This document shows, in pieces, positions 27,483 through 37,643 of a stretch of 64,000 nucleotides of DNA. Where the stretch lies: NCBI GenBank assembly GCA_030055525.1, contig JASFYJ010000001.1, positions 90,616 through 154,615 on the forward strand, in the 5' to 3' direction. The first letter of the stretch is position 1, and each line of letters starts with the position of its first letter. Under the pieces are notes generated by a model. It made no database searches, was not told where the DNA came from, and saw only the letters and a list, made by a program, of their open reading frames with translations. Made by a program: the position numbers and the translations under genes. This DNA is from Archaeoglobales archaeon (lineage in GTDB: Archaea; Halobacteriota; Archaeoglobi; Archaeoglobales; Archaeoglobaceae).

Positions 27483-28403
27483 ATGGAGATCAAAAAGCTT
27501 TGGTTTCTGATTCTCTTCCTTACGATGTTTGTGGAGGGATGTGTATCGGAAAGCTCGGACAGAATTAAGATCGGAATTTTGCCCATAGAAGATTCTCTAC
27601 CTTTCTTAGTTGCTAAGGAAGAGGGGATATTCGAAAAGCATGGATTGATGGTGGAGATTGTGGAGTTCAACAGTGCACTCGAAAGAGATTCCGCTTTGAC
27701 GGCTAAAGAAATAGATTTTGCCATAACTGATCCCTTGGCAGTCATACTTCTTCGATCTCAAGGTTTTGATATCAAAATAATTTCGATATGCCTTGGAAAA
27801 ACGTCTAAGGAGGGAGTTTTTGCAATTCTTGCATCACCAAATTCGAGTATAGATTCAATTGAAGATATAAACGGAAAAGAGATAGCAGTTTCCCAGAATA
27901 CTATAATTGAATTTGCCACCGACATGATGCTGGCTCCTTACAACATAACCTATTACACCATCCCGATATCAGATATAAAGCTAAGGATGCAGAATCTTCT
28001 GGATAACAAGATCGAACTAGCAACATTACCAGAACCGCTTGCAAGCTACGCTGTAGCAAAGGGTGCGAAGCTTTTGATAAGTGATGCGATGCTTGAAGAA
28101 AGCCTAACTCAAACAGTTATAGTGGTTAGAGGAGACTTGAAAAAAGAGGTTGCCAAAAAATTCTTAGAGGCATACAATGAAGCTGTGGAAAAGATAAACT
28201 CCAATCCGCAAAAGTATAGAAGTGCTTTTGTAACCATCGCCAGAGTTCCAGCAGACATAGCGAGCGAATATCCCATGCCTAACTATCCCAAACCTGAAAA
28301 GTTCCCAAAGGAGTTTTATGAGAAGTATCTAAGTTGGGCAATCAGAAAAGGTCTGTTAAGGGCTGAAGTTAGATACGAAGATGCAGTTTATGATATCAGT
28401 TGA
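27483..28403 (+). CDS. ABC transporter substrate-binding lipoprotein (nitrate/sulfonate/taurine type)
   Basis: Signal peptide with lipobox-like MFVEGC; RIKIGILPIEDSLPFLVAKEEGIFEKHGLMVEIVEF; start chosen at ATG 27483 in ORF 27444..28403. Confidence 0.92.
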   Translation: MEIKKLWFLILFLTMFVEGCVSESSDRIKIGILPIEDSLPFLVAKEEGIFEKHGLMVEIVEFNSALERDSALTAKEIDFAITDPLAVILLRSQGFDIKIISICLGKTSKEGVFAILASPNSSIDSIEDINGKEIAVSQNTIIEFATDMMLAPYNITYYTIPISDIKLRMQNLLDNKIELATLPEPLASYAVAKGAKLLISDAMLEESLTQTVIVVRGDLKKEVAKKFLEAYNEAVEKINSNPQKYRSAFVTIARVPADIASEYPMPNYPKPEKFPKEFYEKYLSWAIRKGLLRAEVRYEDAVYDIS

Positions 28404-29130
28404 TAGAGTCTCGAAGGTCTACGAAGATGGGACTGTGGCACTGAAGGATGTAAGTTTTGAAGTTGAAAAAGGAGAAAGTTGCTCGATAATCGGCCCTTCT
28501 GGATGTGGAAAATCTACTCTACTTTTCATAATTTCTGGGTTGCTCAAAGCCACCAGTGGAGAAGTTAGAATTGAAGGTAGGAAAATTGATTGTCCTTCAA
28601 AAGATGTATCCCTTGTACTTCAAGATTACGGACTTTTTCCATGGATGAATGTATACGAAAACGTTGCATTCGGTTTGAGAGTTAGGAAGGTGAAGAAGGA
28701 TGATGAAAAAGTGATTGTAAACAGAACACTAGATGAGCTTGGGATAAAAAATTTTGAAAAACACTATCCCAAGCAGCTAAGTGGGGGTATAAGGCAAAGA
28801 GTTGCAATTGCAAGAGCTTTGGCTACGAATCCAAGGATACTTCTTATGGATGAACCTTTCTCGTCACTCGATGCTTTGAATAGAGAGAAGATGCAGAATC
28901 TTTTGCTCGAGATTTGGAAAAAGAGCCGAATTACATTCGTACTTGTGACGCACAGTATAGAAGAAGCTGTTTTCCTGAGTAGAAAGATAGTAGTTCTGAG
29001 TCCAAGACCTGGGACTGTAAAGAAGATCATCGAAAACAACTCTGCTGGAGAAGAAGAGTACAGGTTTTCAGATGAGTACTTCAGAAAATGTCGGGAAGTC
29101 AGGAAATCAATAGAATTTGGAGTTATCTGA
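28390..29130 (+). CDS. ABC transporter ATP-binding protein (SsuB/TauB-like)
   Basis: GPSGCGKST Walker A, LSGGIRQRVAIARAL signature, ILLMDEPFSSLD Walker B. Confidence 0.95.
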   Translation: MISVDRVSKVYEDGTVALKDVSFEVEKGESCSIIGPSGCGKSTLLFIISGLLKATSGEVRIEGRKIDCPSKDVSLVLQDYGLFPWMNVYENVAFGLRVRKVKKDDEKVIVNRTLDELGIKNFEKHYPKQLSGGIRQRVAIARALATNPRILLMDEPFSSLDALNREKMQNLLLEIWKKSRITFVLVTHSIEEAVFLSRKIVVLSPRPGTVKKIIENNSAGEEEYRFSDEYFRKCREVRKSIEFGVI

Positions 29131-29831
29131 TCAGTTTTATATTAATTTTAGCGCTATGGAAAGTATTGTCTCATTTACTTGCTAATCCAGGCGTTCCGAC
29201 TCCTGAGAGAGTATTGATAGCTTTAATCAGTGATGCCAAATTACTACTCTTTAACGCTATCTTCAGCCTTTCGAGAGTGCTTTATTCTATATCTCTCGCC
29301 GTATCTTTAGCTTTTCCTGTTGGTATCTTAAGCAGGGAAAAGTTATTTGATAGGATCGTATCTCCTTTTATATACCTCTTATATCCAATCCCGCACATCG
29401 TGCTGTTGCCCGTTTATATCCTCCTCTTTGGAATTGGCGATCTTTCAAGAATTGCTTTGATAGCGACGATCTTGTTCTTTCAGATGGTTGTCACAATCAG
29501 AGATGCGACAAAAAACATAAGTGAATATTATATTTATTCTGCGCTATCTCTTGGAGCCTCCAAATTTGATATATATCGATACATAATAATCCCAGCTATT
29601 CTTCCACAGGTTTTAACAGCTTTAAGAATAAGTATTGGAACAGCGATCGCGGTTTTGTTTTTTGCAGAGAGTTTTGCCACCCGTAATGGACTTGGTTACT
29701 TGATAATCGATGCTTGGAGTAGAGCGGACTACGAAATGCTTTACGCAGGCATAGTTTCTATGGCTTTACTCGGTCTACTTTTGTACATCCTACTGGATCT
29801 AATTGAGAAAAAGGTTAAGAAGTGGGTCTAA
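29088..29831 (+). CDS. ABC transporter permease (SsuC/TauC-like)
   Basis: SLGASKFDIYRYIIIPAILPQVLTALRISIGTAIAVLFFAES EAA-loop region. Confidence 0.93.
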   Translation: MSGSQEINRIWSYLISFILILALWKVLSHLLANPGVPTPERVLIALISDAKLLLFNAIFSLSRVLYSISLAVSLAFPVGILSREKLFDRIVSPFIYLLYPIPHIVLLPVYILLFGIGDLSRIALIATILFFQMVVTIRDATKNISEYYIYSALSLGASKFDIYRYIIIPAILPQVLTALRISIGTAIAVLFFAESFATRNGLGYLIIDAWSRADYEMLYAGIVSMALLGLLLYILLDLIEKKVKKWV

Positions 29832-29840
29832 ATTTTGAAG

Positions 29841-30644
29841 TTATCCGGAGAGTTTCATTACTAACCCGTTCTTCCTAGCTCTCTTCATGCTGACTTCAGC
29901 TAAAATCAGTAGGAAGAGAAGATAAACAAAAACTTCTCCAAATCCCGAAATCAAAGGTTGCCAAGTAGCCTCGAATCCGTAGAAAGTTCTGAAGTATTCT
30001 AGGAAGTGTGTTATCGGTATTAGCAAACCTAATGTTTTGAAAGGTTCAGGAAGGATATTAACTGGATAGTATATTCCACAGAATATCATAATCGTAGCAG
30101 TCAGCGTCCAGGCAAATATTTCAGCTCTTCTCCCAAATACAAGTATGAGAGTGCAATTTGTTATTCCTATAAGCAGGGAACATAGAAAGATCCCTGTAAG
30201 GAAGATAAAAATTGCATTCAATGGGATTTCAAGCACGAATCCAAAAAATTTCTGGCTTAAAATTACAAGAATTACGAAAGAGATTAACCCTCTAAAAATC
30301 CCAAAAAACCAAGCGCCGATTACCATCCTGTAGAGTGGTACGGGGGTTACGACTGTGTACTTGAGACTTAAACTCCACATATCAAGCAGAACTACGTAGC
30401 TCACATCTATCTGTACGATCTGTATAACGCTAAGGGAGATCACACCTATCAAAATGAAGGCTATCTCTCTACTGCTAAGCGACAAAAACTGGCCAAGCAG
30501 GCCTATGGTTAACATACTTATAACAGGCCAGAAAAGCATCTCAAATATCGCGTAAAACTCGTTTTTTGTTACCGCATAGTTTCTGTAAGAGAATGCCAAT
30601 ACTTCATTGACGGCTTTTCGCAAGCTCGACAAATACGTCTTCAA
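29841..30644 (-). CDS. ABC-2 type transporter permease
   Basis: Six-TM hydrophobic protein, downstream of and overlapping an ABC ATPase; GIYYPVNILPEPFKTLGLLIPITHFLEYFRTFYGF. Confidence 0.88.
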   Translation of the reverse strand: MKTYLSSLRKAVNEVLAFSYRNYAVTKNEFYAIFEMLFWPVISMLTIGLLGQFLSLSSREIAFILIGVISLSVIQIVQIDVSYVVLLDMWSLSLKYTVVTPVPLYRMVIGAWFFGIFRGLISFVILVILSQKFFGFVLEIPLNAIFIFLTGIFLCSLLIGITNCTLILVFGRRAEIFAWTLTATIMIFCGIYYPVNILPEPFKTLGLLIPITHFLEYFRTFYGFEATWQPLISGFGEVFVYLLFLLILAEVSMKRARKNGLVMKLSG

Positions 30645-31524
30645 GTGTTATCTCCTCTGTTTTTACAGATTCTATCTCTAAACCAGCACTTTTTATACTG
30701 AACAAAACTTCTGCTAGGCTTTTCTCAGCACTTTCAACGTAGACTACTACTTTGTTGTCCTTTATTTCGTAGGGGTGGCTCAGTTTTAATGCCTTTTTAT
30801 CATTATTGTTTTTTAGAGTCACAAATATCTTCTCTTTCGATTTTACAAACCTTTTAAGAAATTCTGCAGAACCTTCTGCCACAATTTTGCCGTTCTTCAT
30901 GAAAGCTATCCTGTCGCAAAGCATCTCTGCTTCTTTCATGTTATGTGTTGTTAAAACTATCGTCACATCTTTTTCTTTCTTAATATTTAATATTATCTCT
31001 CTAATTCTTTTTGCCACGTCAGGATCGAGGTTTGCTGTTGGTTCATCGAGGAAAACTACCTCTGGGTTGTTAATAAAAGCTCTTGCAAGGTTCAGTTTTT
31101 GCTTGTTTCCGGCTGAAAGCTCGTCAAATCTAACGTTTCTGTATTTTTCTAGTTCAAAGTCCTGAAGAAGTTTCTCAATAACCCTTCTATCACTTATTCC
31201 ATAGCATAAAGCGTAAAATTTTAGACATTCGTAAACTCTCATACCCCAAGGCAACCTTATACCACTCGCAATGTTTATTCTTTCTCTAACCTTCTTTGTC
31301 TCATTGAAGGCATCCATTCCAAGCACTTTGACGTCTCCCTTTGTCGGAACGAGGATCGTCGACATGATAGAGATCAGCGTTGTCTTTCCTGCTCCATTGG
31401 GGCCGAGAATACCGTAAAGTTCCCCTTCTTCTATCTCGACATCTACACCGCTCAGAGCCACAAATCCCTTTTCCATGAAGTTCTTGTATATCATCCAGAC
31501 ATCTCTGCATTCAACTGCCAACAC
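30604..31524 (-). CDS. ABC-2 type transporter ATP-binding protein
   Basis: GPNGAGKTTLISIMSTILVPTKGDVKVLG, LSAGNKQKLNLARAF, VVFLDEPTANLDP. Confidence 0.94.
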   Translation of the reverse strand: MLAVECRDVWMIYKNFMEKGFVALSGVDVEIEEGELYGILGPNGAGKTTLISIMSTILVPTKGDVKVLGMDAFNETKKVRERINIASGIRLPWGMRVYECLKFYALCYGISDRRVIEKLLQDFELEKYRNVRFDELSAGNKQKLNLARAFINNPEVVFLDEPTANLDPDVAKRIREIILNIKKEKDVTIVLTTHNMKEAEMLCDRIAFMKNGKIVAEGSAEFLKRFVKSKEKIFVTLKNNNDKKALKLSHPYEIKDNKVVVYVESAEKSLAEVLFSIKSAGLEIESVKTEEITLEDVFVELAKSRQ

Positions 31525-31570
31525 AAAAAAGTTAGACAGATGGATATTTGATTTTTGCTCGGTAAAAAAA

Positions 31571-32578
31571 TTAAATAGACGAAAGTATTCCTTCCAAGTT
31601 TACATATCTTTTAATAAGTTCCATCATTTTGCTTAGCTTTTCCTTTCTTATCCCAACACGTCCAAATTTTCTCTGGATCATTTCAAGCGTAGTTGCGGTA
31701 TCTGATTTTGATAGAAGAATCGGTACTCCAGCATCTTCGGCTTTTGTGATTACTGTAGCCGATGGCTCCAAGTTACCAGTTGCTATTATGCATTTTGCTC
31801 CACTTTCTATTGCAAGCAAAATTAGGTCTCCTCTATCTCCTCCTGTCACAAAAGCAAAGTTTCTAGCCGATCTCATATGGGATAAAGCGGCTTCAGCTTT
31901 CATCGCACCAACAAGAACCTGTTCAACTATCTCATCCTTCGCAGTTTTCACAAGGTATTCGGAATTTGTTGCTGCTGCGATTTCAGAAACGAAAATGCCA
32001 AGTAAAGTTGGATCTGTGGGAATAACGCCAGCAATTTCAAGATTATGCTTTGAAAGAGCTTTTTCCACAATAGAGTCGATGTAGGTTCTCTTGTATCCAG
32101 AAACTTGGTTAAGAATGACCTTTCTTAACCTCTCGTCAAAATGTCTCTTTGAAAGTATTATCTCATCTACAACAAAATCGCTGTGGTACCTTGCAACCGC
32201 TAAAACACTTGTATCGAGCAACTTTGAAATCTGTATATCGCAGATCTCCATGGCATTACCATGAATAAACGTCTGAGCACCTTCGATAATTACGACGTCT
32301 TTTCCAGCAGAAACGACATCGAATTCGTCGATAATCTTCTTTTTCAGCTTGTAAGGATCCTCAGATATTAGAAAATCGGCATAGGGACGATTTAAAAACA
32401 CACCGCAACTGCTGTCTAATCCTAGATCTTTTGCCAACTTTAAATCATAGTCGTCGGAATCGAAAGTTTTGAGGTATCCGACTTCTAAGTTTCTCTCTTT
32501 CAACATCAAAGCTAAAGACATGGCTAGGCTTGTTTTTCCAGATCTTTCACATACGGAACTTACTAAAATTTTTTTCAT
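31571..32578 (-). CDS. BioD-like P-loop plus DRTGG domain protein (phosphotransacetylase N-terminal-like)
   Basis: ILVSSVCERSGKTSLAMSLALMLKERNLEVGYLK, FVTGGDRGDLILLAIESGAKCIIATGNLEPS. Confidence 0.85.
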   Translation of the reverse strand: MKKILVSSVCERSGKTSLAMSLALMLKERNLEVGYLKTFDSDDYDLKLAKDLGLDSSCGVFLNRPYADFLISEDPYKLKKKIIDEFDVVSAGKDVVIIEGAQTFIHGNAMEICDIQISKLLDTSVLAVARYHSDFVVDEIILSKRHFDERLRKVILNQVSGYKRTYIDSIVEKALSKHNLEIAGVIPTDPTLLGIFVSEIAAATNSEYLVKTAKDEIVEQVLVGAMKAEAALSHMRSARNFAFVTGGDRGDLILLAIESGAKCIIATGNLEPSATVITKAEDAGVPILLSKSDTATTLEMIQRKFGRVGIRKEKLSKMMELIKRYVNLEGILSSI

Positions 32579-34614
32579 TTTATATCACCCTCTAAAACCA
32601 TTCTAAAGTCTATAGCCACACAGCCTTTCTCAAAAACTTTAAGTGGGTTTATCTCCATTTCGAGTATTGGGTAATCTATGCTGAGCCTCGAGAATCTTAC
32701 TATTGTTTCAGCTAAGGAATCAAGATCTGCCATCTTCTCTCCCCTTACACCTTTCAGTATATTGTATGCTTTGATGCTTTTTATCATTTTGTAGGCCTCC
32801 CTTTTGCTCACTGGTGCAATTCTGAAGGAAACGTCCTTGAAAACCTCGACGTAAATTCCTCCTAATCCAAACATTACGATGTTTCCGAATTGTGGATCCT
32901 TTTTAGCTCCAAGAATAACCTCTCTGCCACCCTTAACCATCTTCTGAACAAGAACTCCTTCTATTCGAGCATGAGGTAGAAACTTTTCAATTCTCGAGAC
33001 TAATTCAAAGAAGGTGTCTCTTACATTTTCTCTTGTCACATCAAGCTTAATCGCACCAAAGTCCGTTTTGTGAATTATATCGGGTGATACCACCTTCATC
33101 GCAACAGGATAACCGATTTTTTCTGCAATCTCTTCTGCTTCGTCAGCATTTTTTGCTATTCCAAACGGAGCGACGTTGATTCCATAGTATTTGAGCAATT
33201 CAAGCCCTTCTACTCCAACGTAGCCTGTTTTCTTGCTGATGAATTCTTCAGCATTTCTTCTATCAACTTCAAATTCAATATCCTCTACCTCTTCTTCAAA
33301 CTCAAAACTTGCGTACTTTTTAACAGCACTTATCGTCTTAACAGCTCTAACCGGATCGAAGAAGTTGGGTATGCGGTTTTTAATTAGTATCTCCTCCTCT
33401 TCTCCACTCAGCCCAGTAAAGCAGCAGAATAAGGGTTTAGTGGATTTAATAACTCTTTTTAAGATTTCTCCGAAATTTATGCTCGCTGTTGGAACGAGGA
33501 TCGCTAAAATTGTTCCTACATTTTCATCTTTCTCTACTATATCAAAAGCTTTTAAAAATCTTGTAGTATCTGCATCACCGAGAATATCTACGGGGTTGTA
33601 AAAGTTTGCCGCTGCCGGTAAAACCTCTTTCAACTTCTTTACGGTATCCAAACTTAGTTCCGCAAGTTTCAATCCGTAAATTTCTACGGCATCAGAGGCC
33701 ATAACACCTGGGCCACCAGAATTTGTTATGATTGCAACATCCCCAACTTTTCTGTATTTTGAAAGAGCAAAAGAGAAATCGAAAAGTTCCTCTACGTTTT
33801 CAGCTGTTACTATACAGCTCTGTTCAAAAGCAGCTTTGTACACTTCATAACTTCCAGCTAAACTTCCTGTATGACTTGAAGCAGCCTTTGAACCACTTTC
33901 TGTCTTTCCAGATTTCATGACGATTATGGGTTTCTTTTTTGCAACTTTCTTTGCTATTTCCATGAACCTCTTTCCGTTCTGGATCCCCTCGATGTAGAGC
34001 ATTATAGCTTCAGTAGAGTTATCGTTTGCTAGATATTCTATAAAATCGCTCTCATCAAGCATGGCTTTGTTTCCTAGACTAACTACTTTACTGAATCCAA
34101 ACCTCGTTTTTTTAGCCCATACCGAAACTGACAAAATGAAGGCTCCAGATTGGCTTAGGAAAGCTACTTTGCCATATTCAGGCATTACACTGCTGAAAGT
34201 CGCGTTTAAATTTATTTCGGGGTTCATAATTCCAAGACAGTTTGGCCCAACTATCCTTACACCAAATTTATTTGCTATTTCAACGATTTTTCTTTCCAAA
34301 GCTGCCCCTTCGCTTCCAGTTTCTTTAAAGCCTGCAGATATTATAACTGCATAACTTACTCCCTTCCTCCCACATTCTTCTATTGTTTTCGGAACGAATC
34401 TTGCTGGGACTGCTATTACTGCTAAATCAACGTCTGGCGCATCTAATATTGATGGATAGCATTTTACACCCTCTATCTCACTGTACTTTGGATTTACTGC
34501 GTAAACTTCTCCCTTAAAACTTTTCAAGTTATTTAAAATCGTGTTTCCGACGCTACCTTTTTCAGCTGAAGCTCCTACTACAGCTACACTGCTTGGATAG
34601 AACAATTCTAGCAT
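32575..34614 (-). CDS. acd: Acyl/acetyl-CoA synthetase (ADP-forming), fused alpha-beta
   Basis: CoA-binding (VVGASAEKGSVGNTIL), succinyl-CoA-ligase-like and ATP-grasp (IGYPVAMKVVSPDIIHKTDFGAIKLDV) domains in one polypeptide. Confidence 0.94.
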   Translation of the reverse strand: MLELFYPSSVAVVGASAEKGSVGNTILNNLKSFKGEVYAVNPKYSEIEGVKCYPSILDAPDVDLAVIAVPARFVPKTIEECGRKGVSYAVIISAGFKETGSEGAALERKIVEIANKFGVRIVGPNCLGIMNPEINLNATFSSVMPEYGKVAFLSQSGAFILSVSVWAKKTRFGFSKVVSLGNKAMLDESDFIEYLANDNSTEAIMLYIEGIQNGKRFMEIAKKVAKKKPIIVMKSGKTESGSKAASSHTGSLAGSYEVYKAAFEQSCIVTAENVEELFDFSFALSKYRKVGDVAIITNSGGPGVMASDAVEIYGLKLAELSLDTVKKLKEVLPAAANFYNPVDILGDADTTRFLKAFDIVEKDENVGTILAILVPTASINFGEILKRVIKSTKPLFCCFTGLSGEEEEILIKNRIPNFFDPVRAVKTISAVKKYASFEFEEEVEDIEFEVDRRNAEEFISKKTGYVGVEGLELLKYYGINVAPFGIAKNADEAEEIAEKIGYPVAMKVVSPDIIHKTDFGAIKLDVTRENVRDTFFELVSRIEKFLPHARIEGVLVQKMVKGGREVILGAKKDPQFGNIVMFGLGGIYVEVFKDVSFRIAPVSKREAYKMIKSIKAYNILKGVRGEKMADLDSLAETIVRFSRLSIDYPILEMEINPLKVFEKGCVAIDFRMVLEGDIK

Positions 34615-34691
34615 CTTAAAATTTACTACTCAACTCTTTTTAAAATCTTCGCTAATCGATAATTTGTTATCTTTATTTTTCTAGGTGAAAT

Positions 34692-35648
34692 CTACGACTT
34701 GACCACAAATATCCTCCTCGTAAGGCTTCCATGTACTCGTTGCTTTAGCTTTACGACGAGCTTTAAATTTTTAAAGTAGTTTTCTACATCTAGATTGCTA
34801 ACAAGTACTGCATAGCAGTCTTTCTGTAAAACTCTCCCAAATTCCTCGAGACTCTTTTCATAAAGTTCTGAAAGTTCACTCTCAGTTTTTGTAGAGCGAA
34901 GATAGGGGTAATCTGTTACTATGGCCTCGAAGCTATCATCTTTGAAAGGCATTTGAGTTGCATCTCCTACTATCACATCTGATTTTAGACCTAAACTTCT
35001 CAAATTTACCCTACAACCCCCTGCAATCTTCTTGTATAACTCCAAACCGACAGCATACAAACCTAGGAGCTCAGCTTCGATCAATATTGAGCCAGTTCCG
35101 CACATCGGATCGAGTAAGTCTCTTTTTGCCCCGCTGAGATTAACTAACGTTCTCGCAAACTTAGGGAGTACAACGGAAGGCATGAAAAACGGTCTATTTA
35201 TCGGAGCTCGAGCTAAAAATTGTTTTTTGTCTGTTACATGAGCTAGTTTACATAAATAGCAATTCTCTCTACCGTAGTAAACTACAAAAACAACTTTTGG
35301 GTTAGAAACGCTTATCTTTGCACCTCTTTTCCACAACACAGCTCCTAACTCTTTTTCTAGCTTCATTGAGTCTTCTACAACTCCTTTAACTCTAACACAA
35401 GTTGGAAGATCTGGAATATCGACTTTTTCAAAAAAAGGTTTTGCATCGCTTTCGGTTACATCTAAAACTTCGTAAACTTCGTGGCTCATTGCTAAGCGAT
35501 CAAAGAACTTTTTACCCTCGTAATCAATTATAAGCAGGCGATCATCGATTTCAAAACTGTAAATTTTTCCGTAACTGTTTGCCAGCTGCAAAACTTCCCA
35601 TTTAGCCAATTCAACGTTCTCTCCCGAAAGTAGAAAGGCAAATTTCAT
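34692..35648 (-). CDS. THUMP-domain tRNA methyltransferase (archaeal Trm-G10/Trm11 family)
   Basis: DPMCGTGSILIEAELLGLYAVGLE SAM-binding motif, TDYPYLRSTKTE catalytic region. Confidence 0.88.
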   Translation of the reverse strand: MKFAFLLSGENVELAKWEVLQLANSYGKIYSFEIDDRLLIIDYEGKKFFDRLAMSHEVYEVLDVTESDAKPFFEKVDIPDLPTCVRVKGVVEDSMKLEKELGAVLWKRGAKISVSNPKVVFVVYYGRENCYLCKLAHVTDKKQFLARAPINRPFFMPSVVLPKFARTLVNLSGAKRDLLDPMCGTGSILIEAELLGLYAVGLELYKKIAGGCRVNLRSLGLKSDVIVGDATQMPFKDDSFEAIVTDYPYLRSTKTESELSELYEKSLEEFGRVLQKDCYAVLVSNLDVENYFKNLKLVVKLKQRVHGSLTRRIFVVKS

Positions 35649-35947
35649 TTTTTCCTCTTCTTTTCCTCTCTCAACTCAGCTATTTTACTTGCGATTTTAA
35701 TCATAAGCTGGGTTTTTGGTTCCCTCTTCTCAACTACTATCCTTCCCGCCTCCTCCCACCAGCATCGTGGATATTTTTTATCGTTCTCAGCTTTAAAGTT
35801 CAAACCAAGATGTTTACAGGCCTCAACAAGTTCAGCAAAACGAACGTTTGCAACAGCAAATCTTTTAGGTATTTTTCTACCTTCTGCTCTACTTTTCCTC
35901 TTTTCAATGTTGATCGTCCAAATTACACACTCCTTCAAAACCTTCAC
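35645..35947 (-). CDS. srp19: Signal recognition particle 19 kDa protein
   Basis: VIWTINIEKRKSRAEGRKIPKRFAVANVRFAELVEACKHLGL, YPRCWWEEAGRIVV. Confidence 0.95.
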   Translation of the reverse strand: MKVLKECVIWTINIEKRKSRAEGRKIPKRFAVANVRFAELVEACKHLGLNFKAENDKKYPRCWWEEAGRIVVEKREPKTQLMIKIASKIAELREEKKRKK

Positions 35948-36747
35948 CTCATGTTCCTGAAAGTTATCTCCACAAGTGGGTGTGGTATGTCTTCAATTAT
36001 TTCTATGTCTTTTATGCTTGTGAGGTTTTTCCTCTTTGCAAGTTTTTCCATTCCCAACTCTATCTCTTCCGGTACAACTATGATGTAAGCCTCAAGCTCT
36101 TTAATGCCGAGTTTCGATGCAGCGACAACTCTATGGTGTCCATCAACTAAAAAAAGTTTATCTCCCTTTTTTATGATAACTATGGGTTCTGCAAGACCTC
36201 TTTTAAGCTCGTGAATCCTGCCTCTCAACTCGTCAGCGTAGACCTTGCTTTGTGTGGGTATAAGCTTCGAAATCTCTACTGTGCCTTTCCTTACTTCTGC
36301 TTTTACTCCATGAACCTTCTCTATTGTTAAGACAAGTTTTTCAACCTTTGAAGGATCTACCCTCTCGATTTGACTCCTTATAACATCAGCGTTTGAAATT
36401 ATACCAACAAGCCTGTTCTCTTCATCTACAACAGGCAGCTTAGAATGTCCTGTTCTGAACATTATCCTCGCGGCATCTCTTAAGCTCATGAACTCCCTAG
36501 CTACATACAACTCCTTGGACATGATATCTGAAATTTTTGTATCCGGACTTTTATCGATTATGTCTATAGCAGAAACGTAACCAACAACTTTTCCATTATC
36601 ATCAACAACAGGAAAACTGTCGTGGCCAGATAATTTTATTAGCTCTATAGCATCCTTGACAGTGTTTCCCGGCTTAAGTGTAAAGACGTTCTTTGTCATG
36701 TAGTCTGCAACCTTGATATCCATCATTTCTGCATCCTCTCTAGACAT
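35944..36747 (-). CDS. CBS-pair and ParB-like domain protein
   Basis: Two CBS repeats (VADYMTKNVFTLKPGNTVKDAIELI...; FMSLRDAARIMFRTGHSKLPVVDEENRLVGIISNADVI) then LFLVDGHHRVVAASKLGIKELEAYII. Confidence 0.9.
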   Translation of the reverse strand: MSREDAEMMDIKVADYMTKNVFTLKPGNTVKDAIELIKLSGHDSFPVVDDNGKVVGYVSAIDIIDKSPDTKISDIMSKELYVAREFMSLRDAARIMFRTGHSKLPVVDEENRLVGIISNADVIRSQIERVDPSKVEKLVLTIEKVHGVKAEVRKGTVEISKLIPTQSKVYADELRGRIHELKRGLAEPIVIIKKGDKLFLVDGHHRVVAASKLGIKELEAYIIVVPEEIELGMEKLAKRKNLTSIKDIEIIEDIPHPLVEITFRNMR

Positions 36748-36760
36748 AAAAAGTAGTTAG

Positions 36761-37564
36761 TTAAAGCTTTTCGATATACTCAACTATGCTTTCAAAGAAA
36801 AACTTCCCATCCCCTTCACAACATTTTTCGTAGTCGAACATCGCTCTTTCGGGATGGGGCATAAGGCCTAATACGTTCTTAGTAATGTTACAAAGTCCAG
36901 CTATGTTGTAAACGCTTCCATTTGGATTCCATGGATATTTTGCGTAGTTCCCTTTTTCATCGACGTATCGAAAAGCTATTTGATCGTTTTTAATTAAAAT
37001 GTCAATGTATTCTTCCTCCTTCTCTTTTGGAAAAACAACTTTACCTTCAGCGTGAGCTACTGGATATTTCGCCACATCGGGAACTTTCTTAAGTAGGTTA
37101 GAAGTCTTTGTTTCTTTTTTCAAGAAAGCTGGGCGGCATTCGAATCTACCAGAGTCGTTTACAGCTAAAGCTATCTGCGGTTTGTCAGATATGGGTTTAT
37201 CCTCATCAAATCCTGGCAGTGCTCCAAGTTCAGCAAGTATCTGGAATCCGTTACATATCCCTACTACAGGATACCCTAATTTTATAAACTCTTCTAGATC
37301 TTTTCGTAGTACACTCTTTATTCTTGCTGAGAAAATAGCTCCCGCTCTTACGTAATCTCCTGCAGAAAATCCGCCAGGAAATACGATGCAGTGATAATCG
37401 AACAGACTTCTTTGCTCTTCAAACCTTATCATATCGCTGTAAAATTGCTTAAGATGCACAACTTCGGCAAAAACGTTTAAATCTCTAAACGCTTCTACGG
37501 TTTCATCTTCACAGTTGGTGCCTTCTATCCTGAGAACTGCTACTTTTATCTCTTCTCTATCCAT
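36761..37564 (-). CDS. purQ: Phosphoribosylformylglycinamidine synthase subunit PurQ
   Basis: Class I GATase: GGFSAGDYVRAGAIFSARI, GICNGFQILAELGALPG, MPHPERAMF. Confidence 0.95.
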   Translation of the reverse strand: MDREEIKVAVLRIEGTNCEDETVEAFRDLNVFAEVVHLKQFYSDMIRFEEQRSLFDYHCIVFPGGFSAGDYVRAGAIFSARIKSVLRKDLEEFIKLGYPVVGICNGFQILAELGALPGFDEDKPISDKPQIALAVNDSGRFECRPAFLKKETKTSNLLKKVPDVAKYPVAHAEGKVVFPKEKEEEYIDILIKNDQIAFRYVDEKGNYAKYPWNPNGSVYNIAGLCNITKNVLGLMPHPERAMFDYEKCCEGDGKFFFESIVEYIEKL

Positions 37565-37643
37565 ACTCGAATTTCGGTACCTGCATTTAAAAACGATTTT
37601 GGAGCGAAAGCCTTATATATCACATTAAATCATTACACAGTGG

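Noticed and set aside
31629-32084. 151-aa plus-strand ORF
   Set aside because: Antisense shadow of the BioD/DRTGG gene
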